Source: Achromobacter sp. UMC71
GTDB taxonomy: Bacteria > Pseudomonadota > Gammaproteobacteria > Burkholderiales > Burkholderiaceae_B
DNA length: 54,302 nt
Reading direction: 5' to 3'
Assembly: GCF_014170305.1 (NCBI RefSeq)
Contig: NZ_LZZT01000002.1
Coordinates: 1-54,302, forward strand
The notes beneath the pieces were generated by a model, which ran no database searches, was not told where the DNA came from, and worked only from the letters and a program-made list of their open reading frames with translations. This document shows positions 16,380 through 24,511 of the stretch, piece after piece. How positions within the stretch are numbered: position 1 is the stretch's first letter; each line of letters starts with the position of its first letter. Made by a program: the position numbers and the translations under genes.

Positions 16380-16661
16380 ATGTACATTTGCGTATGTAAT
16401 GCCATCACCGAACGCCAAGTCCGCGCCAGCGTGGACGCGGGCGCGACGTCGCTTTCCGACCTGCAATTCGAGCTGGGCGTGGCCACGTGCTGCGGCTGCT
16501 GTGCGGCCACCGCCGCCGAATACCTGCCGGGCGGCCGCTGCTCCAGCGTGTGCGATGTGCGCTCGATCGCCGTTCCGGTCAACCCGCCGGCCGCCATGGC
16601 CGACATGGGTGCGTCCGCGGCGAACAGCAGCTATCCGGTCATCCAGGTCGCCGTCGCCTGA
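16380..16661 (+). CDS. bfd: Bacterioferritin-associated ferredoxin
   Basis: A 93-aa [2Fe-2S] protein that donates electrons to bacterioferritin to release stored iron. The four cluster cysteines match E. coli Bfd: Cys4, Cys6, Cys38 and Cys41 (CVC and CCGCC). About 30 residues after the Fe-S domain (ending SVCDVRSIAVPVN) are an extra low-complexity Ala/Pro/Ser tail. The start is fixed by the CVC motif near the N-terminus. No ribosome binding site precedes it. The 3' end overlaps the converging LysR gene by 31 bases. The bfr partner is about 2.3 kb downstream. Confidence 0.93.
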   Translation: MYICVCNAITERQVRASVDAGATSLSDLQFELGVATCCGCCAATAAEYLPGGRCSSVCDVRSIAVPVNPPAAMADMGASAANSSYPVIQVAVA

Positions 16662-17548
16662 ACGACGCCGCCCTTCACGGCTCGCAGGCTTTGCCCCGCG
16701 AGCCGTTGCGTTTCCGCTTCACAGAACTCCCTGATCGCCGCCGCCAATTGGCGCACGGGTTCGCGCGCCGGTTCCGACAGGCATAGCGCCAACTCGGTCG
16801 GCGGCACGGACGGTAACGCCGCATCCACCAGCCGATGGCCCGCCGCCATGCAGCGGCGTTCCAGTAAAGCCACCCCCAAGCCTCCCGCCAGCGCGGCCTG
16901 CAGCCCCATCAGGTTCGGGCTTTCGTAGGCGATGCGCCAGCGGCGCCCGGCGTGCTCCAACGCGTGGATGGCACGGTTGCGGTAGATGCAGCCTTGCGGA
17001 AAGGCCACCAGGGGCACGGGTTCGGTCGCGGCGGGCAGCTCGTCCTGGCCGGCGATCCAGTGCAACTGCTCGGGCCAGGCCGCCAGCGCGGCGCCTGCCC
17101 CGGGTTCGCGCTTGAGCAGGGCCAGATCCAGGTCGCCGCGCTCCAGGCCGCGCGTCAGGGCGGTGGTCAGGTCGCAGCGCACCGATAGCCGGACAGCGGG
17201 GCGCGCGCGGGCGAACTGCGCCACGATGGCGGTCAGCGTGTCCGCCGCGAAATCGTCCGGGATGCCCAGCCGGATCACCTCGACCCGCTTGCGCCCGCTG
17301 ACCGCCTCGCGCACTTCAGTCGACAGGGCCAGCATGCGCCGGGCATAGCCGAGCAGGCGTTCGCCGTCCTCGGTCAGGTGCACCTGGCGGCCTTCGCGCA
17401 CGAACAGGGCGCATTCCAGCGTTTCTTCCAGTTTGCGGATCTGCTGGCTGACCGTGGATTGGCTGCGGTGCACGCGTTCGCCGGCCCGGGTGAAGCCGCC
17501 GGCATCCACCACCGAGACAAAACTGTGCAAAAGATCGAGGTCAAGCAT
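16631..17548 (-). CDS. LysR-family transcriptional regulator
   Basis: A 305-aa regulator with an N-terminal winged helix-turn-helix (LDLLHSFVSVVDAGGFTRAG, VHRSQSTVSQQIRKLEE, about residues 4-45) and a periplasmic-binding-like effector domain. It is divergent from the EamA transporter gene, with a 118-base gap, and so probably controls it. Its 3' end overlaps bfd by 31 bases on the opposite strand. The effector is unknown. Confidence 0.92.
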   Translation of the reverse strand: MLDLDLLHSFVSVVDAGGFTRAGERVHRSQSTVSQQIRKLEETLECALFVREGRQVHLTEDGERLLGYARRMLALSTEVREAVSGRKRVEVIRLGIPDDFAADTLTAIVAQFARARPAVRLSVRCDLTTALTRGLERGDLDLALLKREPGAGAALAAWPEQLHWIAGQDELPAATEPVPLVAFPQGCIYRNRAIHALEHAGRRWRIAYESPNLMGLQAALAGGLGVALLERRCMAAGHRLVDAALPSVPPTELALCLSEPAREPVRQLAAAIREFCEAETQRLAGQSLRAVKGGVVQATATWMTG

Positions 17549-17666
17549 GGCAAAGGCCTTTGCATTGGTTTTTCGAATACTTTTGATCCAAATAAAGCGT
17601 TTGTCAATGGATAGGGGCGCGCCCAGAATGGGCTCCTCTTCCCTGCCTGTCTAATCGGACCTGCCC

Positions 17667-18587
17667 ATGAAGGCGTCATCGACCCTCCCCGCCTCCCTAC
17701 CTTCGGCCTCGGCCGGCACGCCGATGGGCGTGACCTGGGCGCCTATCGCGGCCTTCTGTTTTCTGTGGAGCTCGGCGTTCGCGGCGGCCAAGATCGCGGT
17801 GCGGGACTGTCCGCCCCTGACCTTGCTGACGGTTCGCTTCCTGATCGCTGGGGCGTTGATGCTGGGCGTGGCGGTGGCCAGCGGCCGCTGGTCGCGTCCC
17901 AGCGGCCGGGACGTCGCCGCGCTGGCGGTGCTGGGGGTGCTGAACAATGCCCTGTACCTGGGCCTGAGCTGGAGCGGCATGACCACGGTGTCGTCCGCCT
18001 TCACCGCGGTGCTGATCAGCACCAATCCGTTGCTGATCGGCGTGCTGGCCGGTCCGGTGCTGGGTGAACGGCTGGGCTGGCGCAAGATGCTTGGGCTGTG
18101 CCTGGGGTTGGCCGGCGTGGCGCTGGTGTTGCGTTCACGCCTGACGGGCATGCAGGAGGACCTGCATGGCACGCTGCTGGTCGTGGGCGGCCTGGTCGCG
18201 CTGGTGGCCGGCACGTTGCTCTACAAGCGCCTCAAGCCCACGGCGAACCTGTGGACGGCCACGGGCATCCAGTCGCTGGCTGGCGCGGTGGCGCTGCTGC
18301 CCGTGGCGCTGCTGCACGAGAACATTGGCGATGCGCGCTTCACGGCGAGCCTGTTCTGGAGCATGGCCTACATGATCGTGGCGGTGTCCATCGGCGGCTA
18401 CTACCTGTGGTTCATGATCCTGGGCCGCGCCAGCGCCACGGCCGCCAGCGCGCTGCATTTCCTGATGCCGCCGTTGGGCTTGCTGTTTGGCTGGCTGGTA
18501 CTGCGCGAACCGGTGTCGTGGCTGGATCTCTTGGGCATCGTGCCGATTGCATTCGGCATCTGGCTGGCCACGCGGCGCGCGCCGTGA
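17667..18587 (+). CDS. EamA/DMT-family transporter
   Basis: A 306-aa inner-membrane protein with about ten transmembrane segments forming two EamA repeats; the first begins WAPIAAFCFLWSSAFAAAKI. It probably exports a metabolite or amino acid. A poorly conserved 20-residue N-terminal extension precedes the first helix. It is divergent from the LysR gene, a common regulator/exporter pair. The substrate cannot be told from sequence. Confidence 0.88.
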   Translation: MKASSTLPASLPSASAGTPMGVTWAPIAAFCFLWSSAFAAAKIAVRDCPPLTLLTVRFLIAGALMLGVAVASGRWSRPSGRDVAALAVLGVLNNALYLGLSWSGMTTVSSAFTAVLISTNPLLIGVLAGPVLGERLGWRKMLGLCLGLAGVALVLRSRLTGMQEDLHGTLLVVGGLVALVAGTLLYKRLKPTANLWTATGIQSLAGAVALLPVALLHENIGDARFTASLFWSMAYMIVAVSIGGYYLWFMILGRASATAASALHFLMPPLGLLFGWLVLREPVSWLDLLGIVPIAFGIWLATRRAP

Positions 18588-19009
18588 CCCCAATCGATAT
18601 TCACGGCGCGCGGCGCGCCGACTGCACATCGGCCGCCATGCGGCCAGGATTCACGGTTATGGGTTGTTCTTGTGCAACGCGGCGGTTTGTGCGGAACGGG
18701 TGTGTAAATCCGTGCGGCATGGACGTCTGCGCAGCTTGATAGTGCGATAAAGGCAGCGGCATTCGCGCAATGCGTGGGCGCGCAAGGCGCGGATCGCTTG
18801 CGCTGCGCTTGCAAATCCTCAAGCACACATACTCATTCTCATTTGTTTGTCGCTTTCTTGTAGCGCTCGTAAAGCGGTTTACCAAATGCGCGCCAAGGGT
18901 AGTCGCGGGCCCGCGCAGGATGGTAGTCTGCCGGGGTTGCGTACTCGCGGCATCGTGCGCTTCTTGTCGCGATGCGATGCGTGTCGCGCCTGACTGCAAG
19001 GAGTCCATT
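18588..19009. other. bfr upstream region
   Basis: A 422-base gap with no gene I can support. It holds a Fur-like site (18829-18844) and, just before bfr, a strong ribosome binding site (AAGGAG). A 33-codon Cys-rich frame at 18638-18739 lacks a ribosome binding site and is not called. A GC-rich palindrome (GGCGCGCGGCGCGCC) lies soon after the EamA stop codon. Confidence 0.5.
18829..18844. promoter_or_regulatory. Fur-like site upstream of bfr
   Basis: On the minus strand this reads AAATGAGAATGAGTAT, resembling Fur half-sites of the AATGAGAAT type. It lies about 165 bases before the bfr start codon. It is a pattern match only; the distance means the promoter would give a long leader. Confidence 0.4.
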
Positions 19010-19486
19010 ATGAAAGGCGATAAAACCGTCATCCAGTTCCTGAACAAGCAACTGACCAACGAACTGACGGCAATCAACCAGTATTTCCTGCATGCGCGCA
19101 TGTTGAACCACTGGGGCTTCGACAAACTGGGCAAGCACGAATACGAAGAGTCCATCGGCGAAATGAAGCATGCCGATCGCCTGATCGCGCGCATCTTCAT
19201 GCTCGACGGCCTGCCCAACCTGCAAGACCTGCATAAGCTGCTGATCGGCGAAGACGTGCCCGAGCTGCTGGCCTGTGACCTGAAGCTGGAGCAAGCCGCT
19301 CACGCCACGGTCCGCGAAGCCATCGCGCATTGCGAATCCGTGCGCGACTACGTTTCGCGCGATCTGTTCCAGGACATCCTGGACGACACGGAAGAGCACA
19401 TCGACTATCTGGAAACCCAGATCGATCTGATCGACAAGGTCGGCCTGCAGAATTACCTGCAAAGCCAGATGTCCGTGCCCGAGTAA
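19010..19486 (+). CDS. bfr: Bacterioferritin
   Basis: A 158-aa haem-containing ferritin that stores iron as a 24-mer. The haem ligand Met52 and ferroxidase residues Glu18, Glu51, His54, Glu94 and His130 are at the canonical positions. Residue 127, Glu in E. coli, is Thr here (DDTEEH), with Glu128 and Glu129 adjacent. The start is the ATG after AAGGAG; the longer open frame upstream has no family similarity. It ends at a strong terminator. Bfd is encoded nearby, and both genes have Fur-like sites. Confidence 0.96.
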   Translation: MKGDKTVIQFLNKQLTNELTAINQYFLHARMLNHWGFDKLGKHEYEESIGEMKHADRLIARIFMLDGLPNLQDLHKLLIGEDVPELLACDLKLEQAAHATVREAIAHCESVRDYVSRDLFQDILDDTEEHIDYLETQIDLIDKVGLQNYLQSQMSVPE

Positions 19487-19502
19487 TCGCGGCCACGACA
19501 TG

Positions 19503-19534
19503 AAAATGGCGCCCCTGGGGGCGCCATTTTTTTA
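19503..19534. terminator. Strong rho-independent terminator after bfr
   Basis: AAAATGGCGCCCC pairs exactly with GGGGCGCCATTTT (13 bp), followed by a T-run. The A-run on the left makes it usable from the minus strand too, for the converging gene. Confidence 0.93.
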
Positions 19535-19568
19535 TCCGCGCGAATATGGCGCGGCCAGGAAGATTGGC

Positions 19569-20249
19569 TTATTGCGGACGGGCCGGGCATTCGGCCATCG
19601 TGCCCCAGGCGCGGTTCGGCGCACAGTATTTGTTGCGGGCGGCCCAGGAACACGAGGGGCGCTCGAAGAAGCCCTGCGAGGCGCATTGCGCTAGCTCGCG
19701 CTTGAGCGCGTCTTGCCAGCCGGGGGCGCCAGGCGCGGGCGACGAGTTGGGCGGGGGCGGTTGCACCAGCTGCGGGTTGCCGTAGCCGCCGGCTTGCACC
19801 TGGGCCTGGCCCTGGCCGCCGTTGACGGCGGTGCCGGTGCCGGGCGCCTGCAAGTCCAGCGTGCTGACGTCGGAGGTGCCCTGCGGCAGCGGCACTGCCG
19901 AGGCGGCGGCGATTTCGCGGGCCTGTTCCTGGCTGATGCGTTCGCGCGAGAGCTTCACGGCCGGGTCGCTGACGGTATCGAACAGGGACACGGTATTGAT
20001 GGCCCATTCGCGGTCGGCGGGCTTGTCGGGCACGCCTAGCGTGCCGTCGATGCGCGGTTGCGGCGGCTGGGCCACGTAGGGACGCCCATTGGCGTCCAGG
20101 ACGGGCTGCTGCGACGCGGCCGCATCCTGGCCGGGCGCAGGCGCGGCGGGCGGCGCATGCGCCACCAGCCAGTCACCCAATTGAATACCGCCCCAGGCCG
20201 ACGCGCCGAGCGCCAGCAGAAGCGTTGCGAATAATAAACGCCAAGACAT
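19569..20249 (-). CDS. Exported proline-rich hypothetical protein
   Basis: A 226-aa protein with an N-terminal signal or anchor (MSWRLLFATLLLALGASAW). A Pro/Ala/Gln-rich middle part follows, then a short conserved-looking C-terminal domain holding four cysteines (ELAQCASQGFFERPSCSWAA, NKYCAPNRAWGTMAECP). The spacing suggests two disulfides in the periplasm. I know similar C-terminal tails in other Achromobacter and Bordetella proteins but no function. The start is the ATG after GAGGGT; an in-frame ATG four codons upstream is less likely. It follows prfC by 36 bases and may share its transcript. Confidence 0.75.
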   Translation of the reverse strand: MSWRLLFATLLLALGASAWGGIQLGDWLVAHAPPAAPAPGQDAAASQQPVLDANGRPYVAQPPQPRIDGTLGVPDKPADREWAINTVSLFDTVSDPAVKLSRERISQEQAREIAAASAVPLPQGTSDVSTLDLQAPGTGTAVNGGQGQAQVQAGGYGNPQLVQPPPPNSSPAPGAPGWQDALKRELAQCASQGFFERPSCSWAARNKYCAPNRAWGTMAECPARPQ

Positions 20250-20285
20250 TGCTACCCTCATCTGCCGTGCGGTACCCGAACGGGT

Positions 20286-21893
20286 CTACGCCTTGTCTCC
20301 GAATACCTTGCCGCCGTGCTCTCGCATGGCGTGGAATTTCACATCCGGATACAGTTCCTCGGCTACGCGCAACTGCGCAGGGGAACTGATCAAAAACGCC
20401 GCCGCATCGACGACATCATAGGCGATATGGGCGGCATTGGCATCCATGAACTTGCGCAGCGCCTTGGGGTTTTCAGACGTAATCCAACGTGCCATTGTGT
20501 AGCGCGAAGGCAGCATCCGGGCGTCTGCGCCGTACTCGGTCTTCAGGCGGTGGGCCACCACTTCGAACTGCAGCTGGCCGATCGCGCCCAGCAGCAAAGC
20601 GCCGCCGGCGGCCTCGGGACGGAACACCTGGATGGCGCCCTCTTCGCCCAATTGGGTCAGGCCGGTGCGCAACTGCTTGGTGCGCAGCGGGTCTTTCACT
20701 TCAACCGCCTGGAACAGTTCGGGCGCGAAGAACGGCAGGCCCGTGAACTGCAGGGTCTCGCCTTCGGTCAGCACGTCACCCAGTTGCAGCACGCCGTGGT
20801 TGGGGATGCCGATCACGTCGCCGGCATAGGCCTCGTCCAGCAATTCGCGGCGTTGCGACAGGAACGACACCACGTTGTTGGGCCGCATTTCCTTGTTGGT
20901 GCGGGCGACCTTCAGGCGCATGCCGCGTTCGAAGCGGCCGGAGCTGACGCGTACGAACGCGACGCGGTCGCGGTGCGCGGGGTCCATGTTGGCCTGCACC
21001 TTGAATACGACGCCGGTGAATTTGGGTTCTTCGGGCAGCACTTCGCGTTGCAGCGCGACGCGCGGGCCCGGGGGCGGCGCGTGGTCGACGAGCGCGTCCA
21101 GCACTTCCTGCACGCCGAAGTTGTTGATGGCCGAGCCGAAGAACACCGGGGTCTGCTTGCCGGCCAGGAACTGATCGCGGTCGAACGCGGGCGCGGCTTC
21201 GTTGATGAGTTCGATCTCGCTGCTGGCCTGCTCGAAAGCCGAGCCGTAGCGGCGCGCGATTTCGGGATTGGTCAGGCCTTCGATGACGTCGTCGTTGTCC
21301 GAGCGGCGTTCTTGGCCGGGGCGGAACACGCGCATGCGGTCGCGGCGGATGTCGAACACCCCGCCGAAGGACTTGCCCATGCCCACAGGCCACGAGAACG
21401 GCACGGCGTCCATGCCCAGGTGGCCTTCGATCTCGGACAGCAGCTCCAGCGGCTCGCGCACTTCGCGGTCCATCTTGTTGATGAACGTGATGATGGGCGT
21501 GTTGCGCGCGCGGCAGACCTGCAGCAGGCGGATCGTTTGCGGTTCGACGCCGTTGGCGGCGTCGATCACCATCAGCGCGGCATCAACCGCCGTCAGCACC
21601 CGGTAGGTATCTTCGGAGAAGTCCTGGTGGCCCGGGGTGTCGAGCAGGTTGATGACGCAGTCGCGGTATTCCATCTGCATCACCGAGGACGCCACGGAAA
21701 TGCCGCGCTGCTTTTCGATTTCCATCCAGTCCGACGAGGCGTGGCGCGAAGCCTTGCGCGCCTTGACGCTGCCGGCGATCTGGATCGCGCCTGCGAACAG
21801 CAGCAGCTTTTCGGTCAACGTGGTTTTACCCGCGTCAGGGTGGGAAATGATGGCGAATGTGCGGCGCCGCGCGACTTCTTGAGGGATGTTCAT
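20286..21893 (-). CDS. prfC: Peptide chain release factor 3
   Basis: A 535-aa translational GTPase that recycles RF1/RF2 from the ribosome after termination. GTPase motifs: G1 SHPDAGKTT (about residues 17-25), G3 DTPGHQDFSEDT, G4 NKMDREV. Domains II and III of the EF-G/RF3 type follow, ending in the family KFHAMREHGGKVFGDKA tail. Length matches E. coli RF3 (529 aa). The start MNIPQEVARRRTFAIISHPD is conserved. Confidence 0.97.
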   Translation of the reverse strand: MNIPQEVARRRTFAIISHPDAGKTTLTEKLLLFAGAIQIAGSVKARKASRHASSDWMEIEKQRGISVASSVMQMEYRDCVINLLDTPGHQDFSEDTYRVLTAVDAALMVIDAANGVEPQTIRLLQVCRARNTPIITFINKMDREVREPLELLSEIEGHLGMDAVPFSWPVGMGKSFGGVFDIRRDRMRVFRPGQERRSDNDDVIEGLTNPEIARRYGSAFEQASSEIELINEAAPAFDRDQFLAGKQTPVFFGSAINNFGVQEVLDALVDHAPPPGPRVALQREVLPEEPKFTGVVFKVQANMDPAHRDRVAFVRVSSGRFERGMRLKVARTNKEMRPNNVVSFLSQRRELLDEAYAGDVIGIPNHGVLQLGDVLTEGETLQFTGLPFFAPELFQAVEVKDPLRTKQLRTGLTQLGEEGAIQVFRPEAAGGALLLGAIGQLQFEVVAHRLKTEYGADARMLPSRYTMARWITSENPKALRKFMDANAAHIAYDVVDAAAFLISSPAQLRVAEELYPDVKFHAMREHGGKVFGDKA

Positions 21894-21952
21894 GGTCGGA
21901 GGATTTTACTTAACGCCGCTGTTCAGTCCGGCGCGGACCGGGATAGTGCATC

Positions 21953-21993
21953 AAAACAAGCGGGGCACGCGCCGTTGCCGGCGCATGCCCCGC
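21953..21993 (-). terminator. Terminator after the LysE/RhtB gene
   Basis: GCGGGGCAYGCGCC arms (14 bp, one wobble pair) around a six-base loop, followed on the minus strand by TTGTTTTG. It begins about 10 bases after the exporter stop codon. Confidence 0.75.
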
Positions 21994-22003
21994 GCGGAAA
22001 AAT

Positions 22004-22633
22004 TCAGGAATGACGGCGGAACGACGCCAGGAACACGCCGGCCAGGATGAACAGCGAGCCGAAGGCGCGGTTCATCCAGCGGATGTGCCTGGCGTTGCGC
22101 AGCAGGCGCAGCACGCGGGCGGCCAGCAAGGTGTAGACGCCCATCGCGACCAGGTCGGTGAACGCCAGCGTGCCGGCCAGCGCCGCGTACTGCGGCGTCA
22201 GCGGCAAGGCGGTGTCCACGAACTGCGGCACCACGGCGAGCAGGAACACCGTGCCCTTGGGGTTCATGGTGTTGATCAGGAAGCCCCGCATGACCAGCTC
22301 GCGGATCGAGGCCTGCTTGGGGTCGCCCGCGTCCACCGCGACGGGCGCGGCGTCGGTGCGGATCTGGCGCACGCCCAGGTAGATCAGGTAGGCCACGCCC
22401 AGGTACTTGACCACGTTGAAGGCCATCTCGGAAGTGGCCAGCACCGCGCCCAGGCCCACGGCAACCACGACGAACTGGAACAGGATGCCCATGATGAGGC
22501 CGGCCGTGTTCCAGTAGCCGCGCGCGAACCCGTATTTCAGTCCGGAGGACATGGCCGAAATGGCCCCCGCGCCGGGAGAGAACGAAATGGCCCAGGAAGC
22601 CAGGAAGAACGTCAACCAGGTAGAAAGGGGCAT
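22004..22633 (-). CDS. LysE/RhtB-family amino-acid exporter
   Basis: A 209-aa inner-membrane protein with about six transmembrane segments. The N-terminal FSPGAGAISAMSSGLKYG segment and the later NTMNPKGTVFLLAVVPQF are the family signature. It likely exports homoserine, threonine or another amino acid. It lies between rhlE and prfC on the same strand and is closed by its own terminator. The exact substrate is unknown. Confidence 0.9.
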   Translation of the reverse strand: MPLSTWLTFFLASWAISFSPGAGAISAMSSGLKYGFARGYWNTAGLIMGILFQFVVVAVGLGAVLATSEMAFNVVKYLGVAYLIYLGVRQIRTDAAPVAVDAGDPKQASIRELVMRGFLINTMNPKGTVFLLAVVPQFVDTALPLTPQYAALAGTLAFTDLVAMGVYTLLAARVLRLLRNARHIRWMNRAFGSLFILAGVFLASFRRHS

Positions 22634-22678
22634 GATGGCGCGGGTCCGAAGGTCGCTGTGGTGGGTATGCCGTTGATA

Positions 22679-24205
22679 TTACTTGGACAGCAGCGCGGCG
22701 CGCGGGCCGCCGGCCGGACGGCCCGAGCCGCCGTTGCCGGCGGGACGCGACGTCGCGCCTTCGGGGCGGCGATGGTTCTGCTGCGGGCGGGCCTCGTTGC
22801 GGCCGGCGTGAGCCGGACGCTCGGCGGGCTTGCCGTCGCGCGGGCCTTGGTTGCCGCGGCCTTCACCACCGGCGCGAGCCGGCGCCGGGGCACGGCCGCC
22901 AGCGGCGCCGCGCGGCGCCGCGTTGGCCGGGCGCGAGCGGCGATCGCCGCCGTTGCCATTGCCGTTGCCGCCGCGGCCACCGTTACGGCTGCCGCCGCGC
23001 GGTTGGCGTGCGTCTTCGTCGCGTTCCTGGCGGTCAAAGGCTGCCGCGCTGGTGGCGGGCGGGGTCCAGTCCTGCACCGGTTTGCGTTCGATGGTCTTCT
23101 TGATCAGGCGCTCGATGTCCTTGAGCAGCTTGATTTCGCTGTTGTCCACCAGCGAGACGGCGGCGCCCGTAGCGCCGGCGCGGCCCGTGCGGCCGATGCG
23201 GTGCACGTAGTCTTCCGGCACGTTGGGCAGCTCGAAGTTCACCACCTGGGGCAACTGGTCGATGTCCAGGCCGCGGGCGGCGATGTCGGTGGCCACCAGC
23301 ACCGTGACGGTGCCTTCCTTGAAGCCGGCCAGCGCGCGGGTGCGGGCCGATTGGCTCTTGTTGCCGTGGATGGCGGCGGCGGTCAGGCCGTCCTTGACCA
23401 GTTTTTCGGCCAGGCGGTTGGCGCCGTGCTTGGTGCGCGTGAACACCAGCACCTGGTGCCAGCCGCTTTCGCGGATGATATGGCTGATGAGGTCGCGCTT
23501 GTGGTGCTGTTCGACCAGGTGCACCGTCTGGGTCACCAGTTCGGTGGCGGTGTTGCGCGGGGTGACCGAGACTTCGCCCGGATCATTCAGCACGCCGCGG
23601 GCCAGCGAACGGATTTCGTCCGAGAACGTTGCGGAGAACAGCAGGTTCTGGCGTTGCTTGGGCAACAGGGCCAGGATCTTGCGGATGTCGCGGATGAAGC
23701 CCATGTCCAGCATGCGGTCGGCTTCGTCCAGCACCAGGATCTCGACGCCGGACAGGTCCACCGTCTTTTGGCCGCAGTGATCCAGCAGGCGGCCAGGCGT
23801 GGCCACCAGGATGTCCAGCGGCTTGCGCAGCGCGGAGATCTGGGGGTTGATGTTGACGCCGCCGAACATCACCATGGATGTCAGCGAGGTGTGCTTGCCG
23901 TAGGTCTGCACCGATTCGGCCACCTGCGCGGTCAGTTCACGCGTCGGGGTCAGGATCAGGCAACGGGGGCGGCCGGGCTTGCGGGCCTCGGGCTTTTTCT
24001 GCATCAGCAGATGCAGGATGGGCAGCGTGAAGCCGGCGGTCTTGCCGGTGCCGGTCTGGGCGGCGGCGAGCAGGTCGCCGCCTTTCAGGACCTGCGGAAT
24101 CGCCTGGGCCTGGATGGGGGTGGGTGCGGTATAGCCGGTGTCGGCAATGGCGCGCAACAGGGAATCAGCCAGCCCGAGGTCGGCGAAAGAGGAAGAGGTA
24201 GTCAA
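22679..24205 (-). CDS. rhlE: DEAD-box ATP-dependent RNA helicase
   Basis: A 508-aa helicase of the RhlE branch. Motifs in order: Q motif ([10 protein letters not shown]), I ([10 protein letters not shown]), II ([10 protein letters not shown]), III (FSATFSDE) and VI ([10 protein letters not shown]). A long Gly/Arg/Asn-rich C-terminal tail follows that binds RNA without strict specificity. I place the start at TTG, giving (M)[12 protein letters not shown], because GGAG lies five bases before it and RhlE homologues begin exactly there. An ATG 58 codons upstream would add a non-conserved extension. Function: remodelling of rRNA and mRNA, often cold-related. Confidence 0.95.
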   Translation of the reverse strand: MTTSSSFADLGLADSLLRAIADTGYTAPTPIQAQAIPQVLKGGDLLAAAQTGTGKTAGFTLPILHLLMQKKPEARKPGRPRCLILTPTRELTAQVAESVQTYGKHTSLTSMVMFGGVNINPQISALRKPLDILVATPGRLLDHCGQKTVDLSGVEILVLDEADRMLDMGFIRDIRKILALLPKQRQNLLFSATFSDEIRSLARGVLNDPGEVSVTPRNTATELVTQTVHLVEQHHKRDLISHIIRESGWHQVLVFTRTKHGANRLAEKLVKDGLTAAAIHGNKSQSARTRALAGFKEGTVTVLVATDIAARGLDIDQLPQVVNFELPNVPEDYVHRIGRTGRAGATGAAVSLVDNSEIKLLKDIERLIKKTIERKPVQDWTPPATSAAAFDRQERDEDARQPRGGSRNGGRGGNGNGNGGDRRSRPANAAPRGAAGGRAPAPARAGGEGRGNQGPRDGKPAERPAHAGRNEARPQQNHRRPEGATSRPAGNGGSGRPAGGPRAALLSK

Positions 24206-24511
24206 AACAACTCCAGCGGCAGCCCGTCGCTCAAGTTGAGAGACTCCAATCCAGGCGGACGAATAAGGAGAAAAGGGAAGCGCCCTTATTGGGCGAAGCT
24301 TGGCGGCGAAGTGCCTAGCGGACGTGTGCAGATTGGCAAAGCACACGGGGCGATTGTAGCTGATGCGGCGTTGCAACACCCGCGGAATTCCCGCCGGGGG
24401 TATAACTAAGTAACATTTGGCAGCGCCTATTACGATTTAGGTGTAATCCCTAGTGCGACGCTCCCTATAATCCGAGCGCTTATCTCCCACATAAAGAAAT
24501 AAAGGGTTGCT
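24206..24511. other. Divergent region between rhlE and the first ydgA-like gene
   Basis: About 306 bases. A consensus TATAAT at 24466-24471 is a likely -10 for the plus-strand gene, without a good -35; an imperfect repeat ATTAC/GTAAT lies just before it. On the rhlE side a CGCCC-ttatt-GGGCG hairpin (24281-24295) would sit in the rhlE leader. No gene is supported. Confidence 0.5.

Noticed and set aside
18638..18739. A 33-codon Cys-rich frame upstream of bfr
   Set aside because: Six cysteines are eye-catching, but there is no ribosome binding site and the stretch is a variable-looking spacer.
20316..22013. A 565-codon plus-strand frame opposite prfC
   Set aside because: Shadow of prfC with repeated His/Arg/Ala-rich composition.
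22010..24409. A 799-codon plus-strand frame opposite rhlE and the LysE gene
   Set aside because: Runs across two real minus-strand genes and their gap; no protein family visible.
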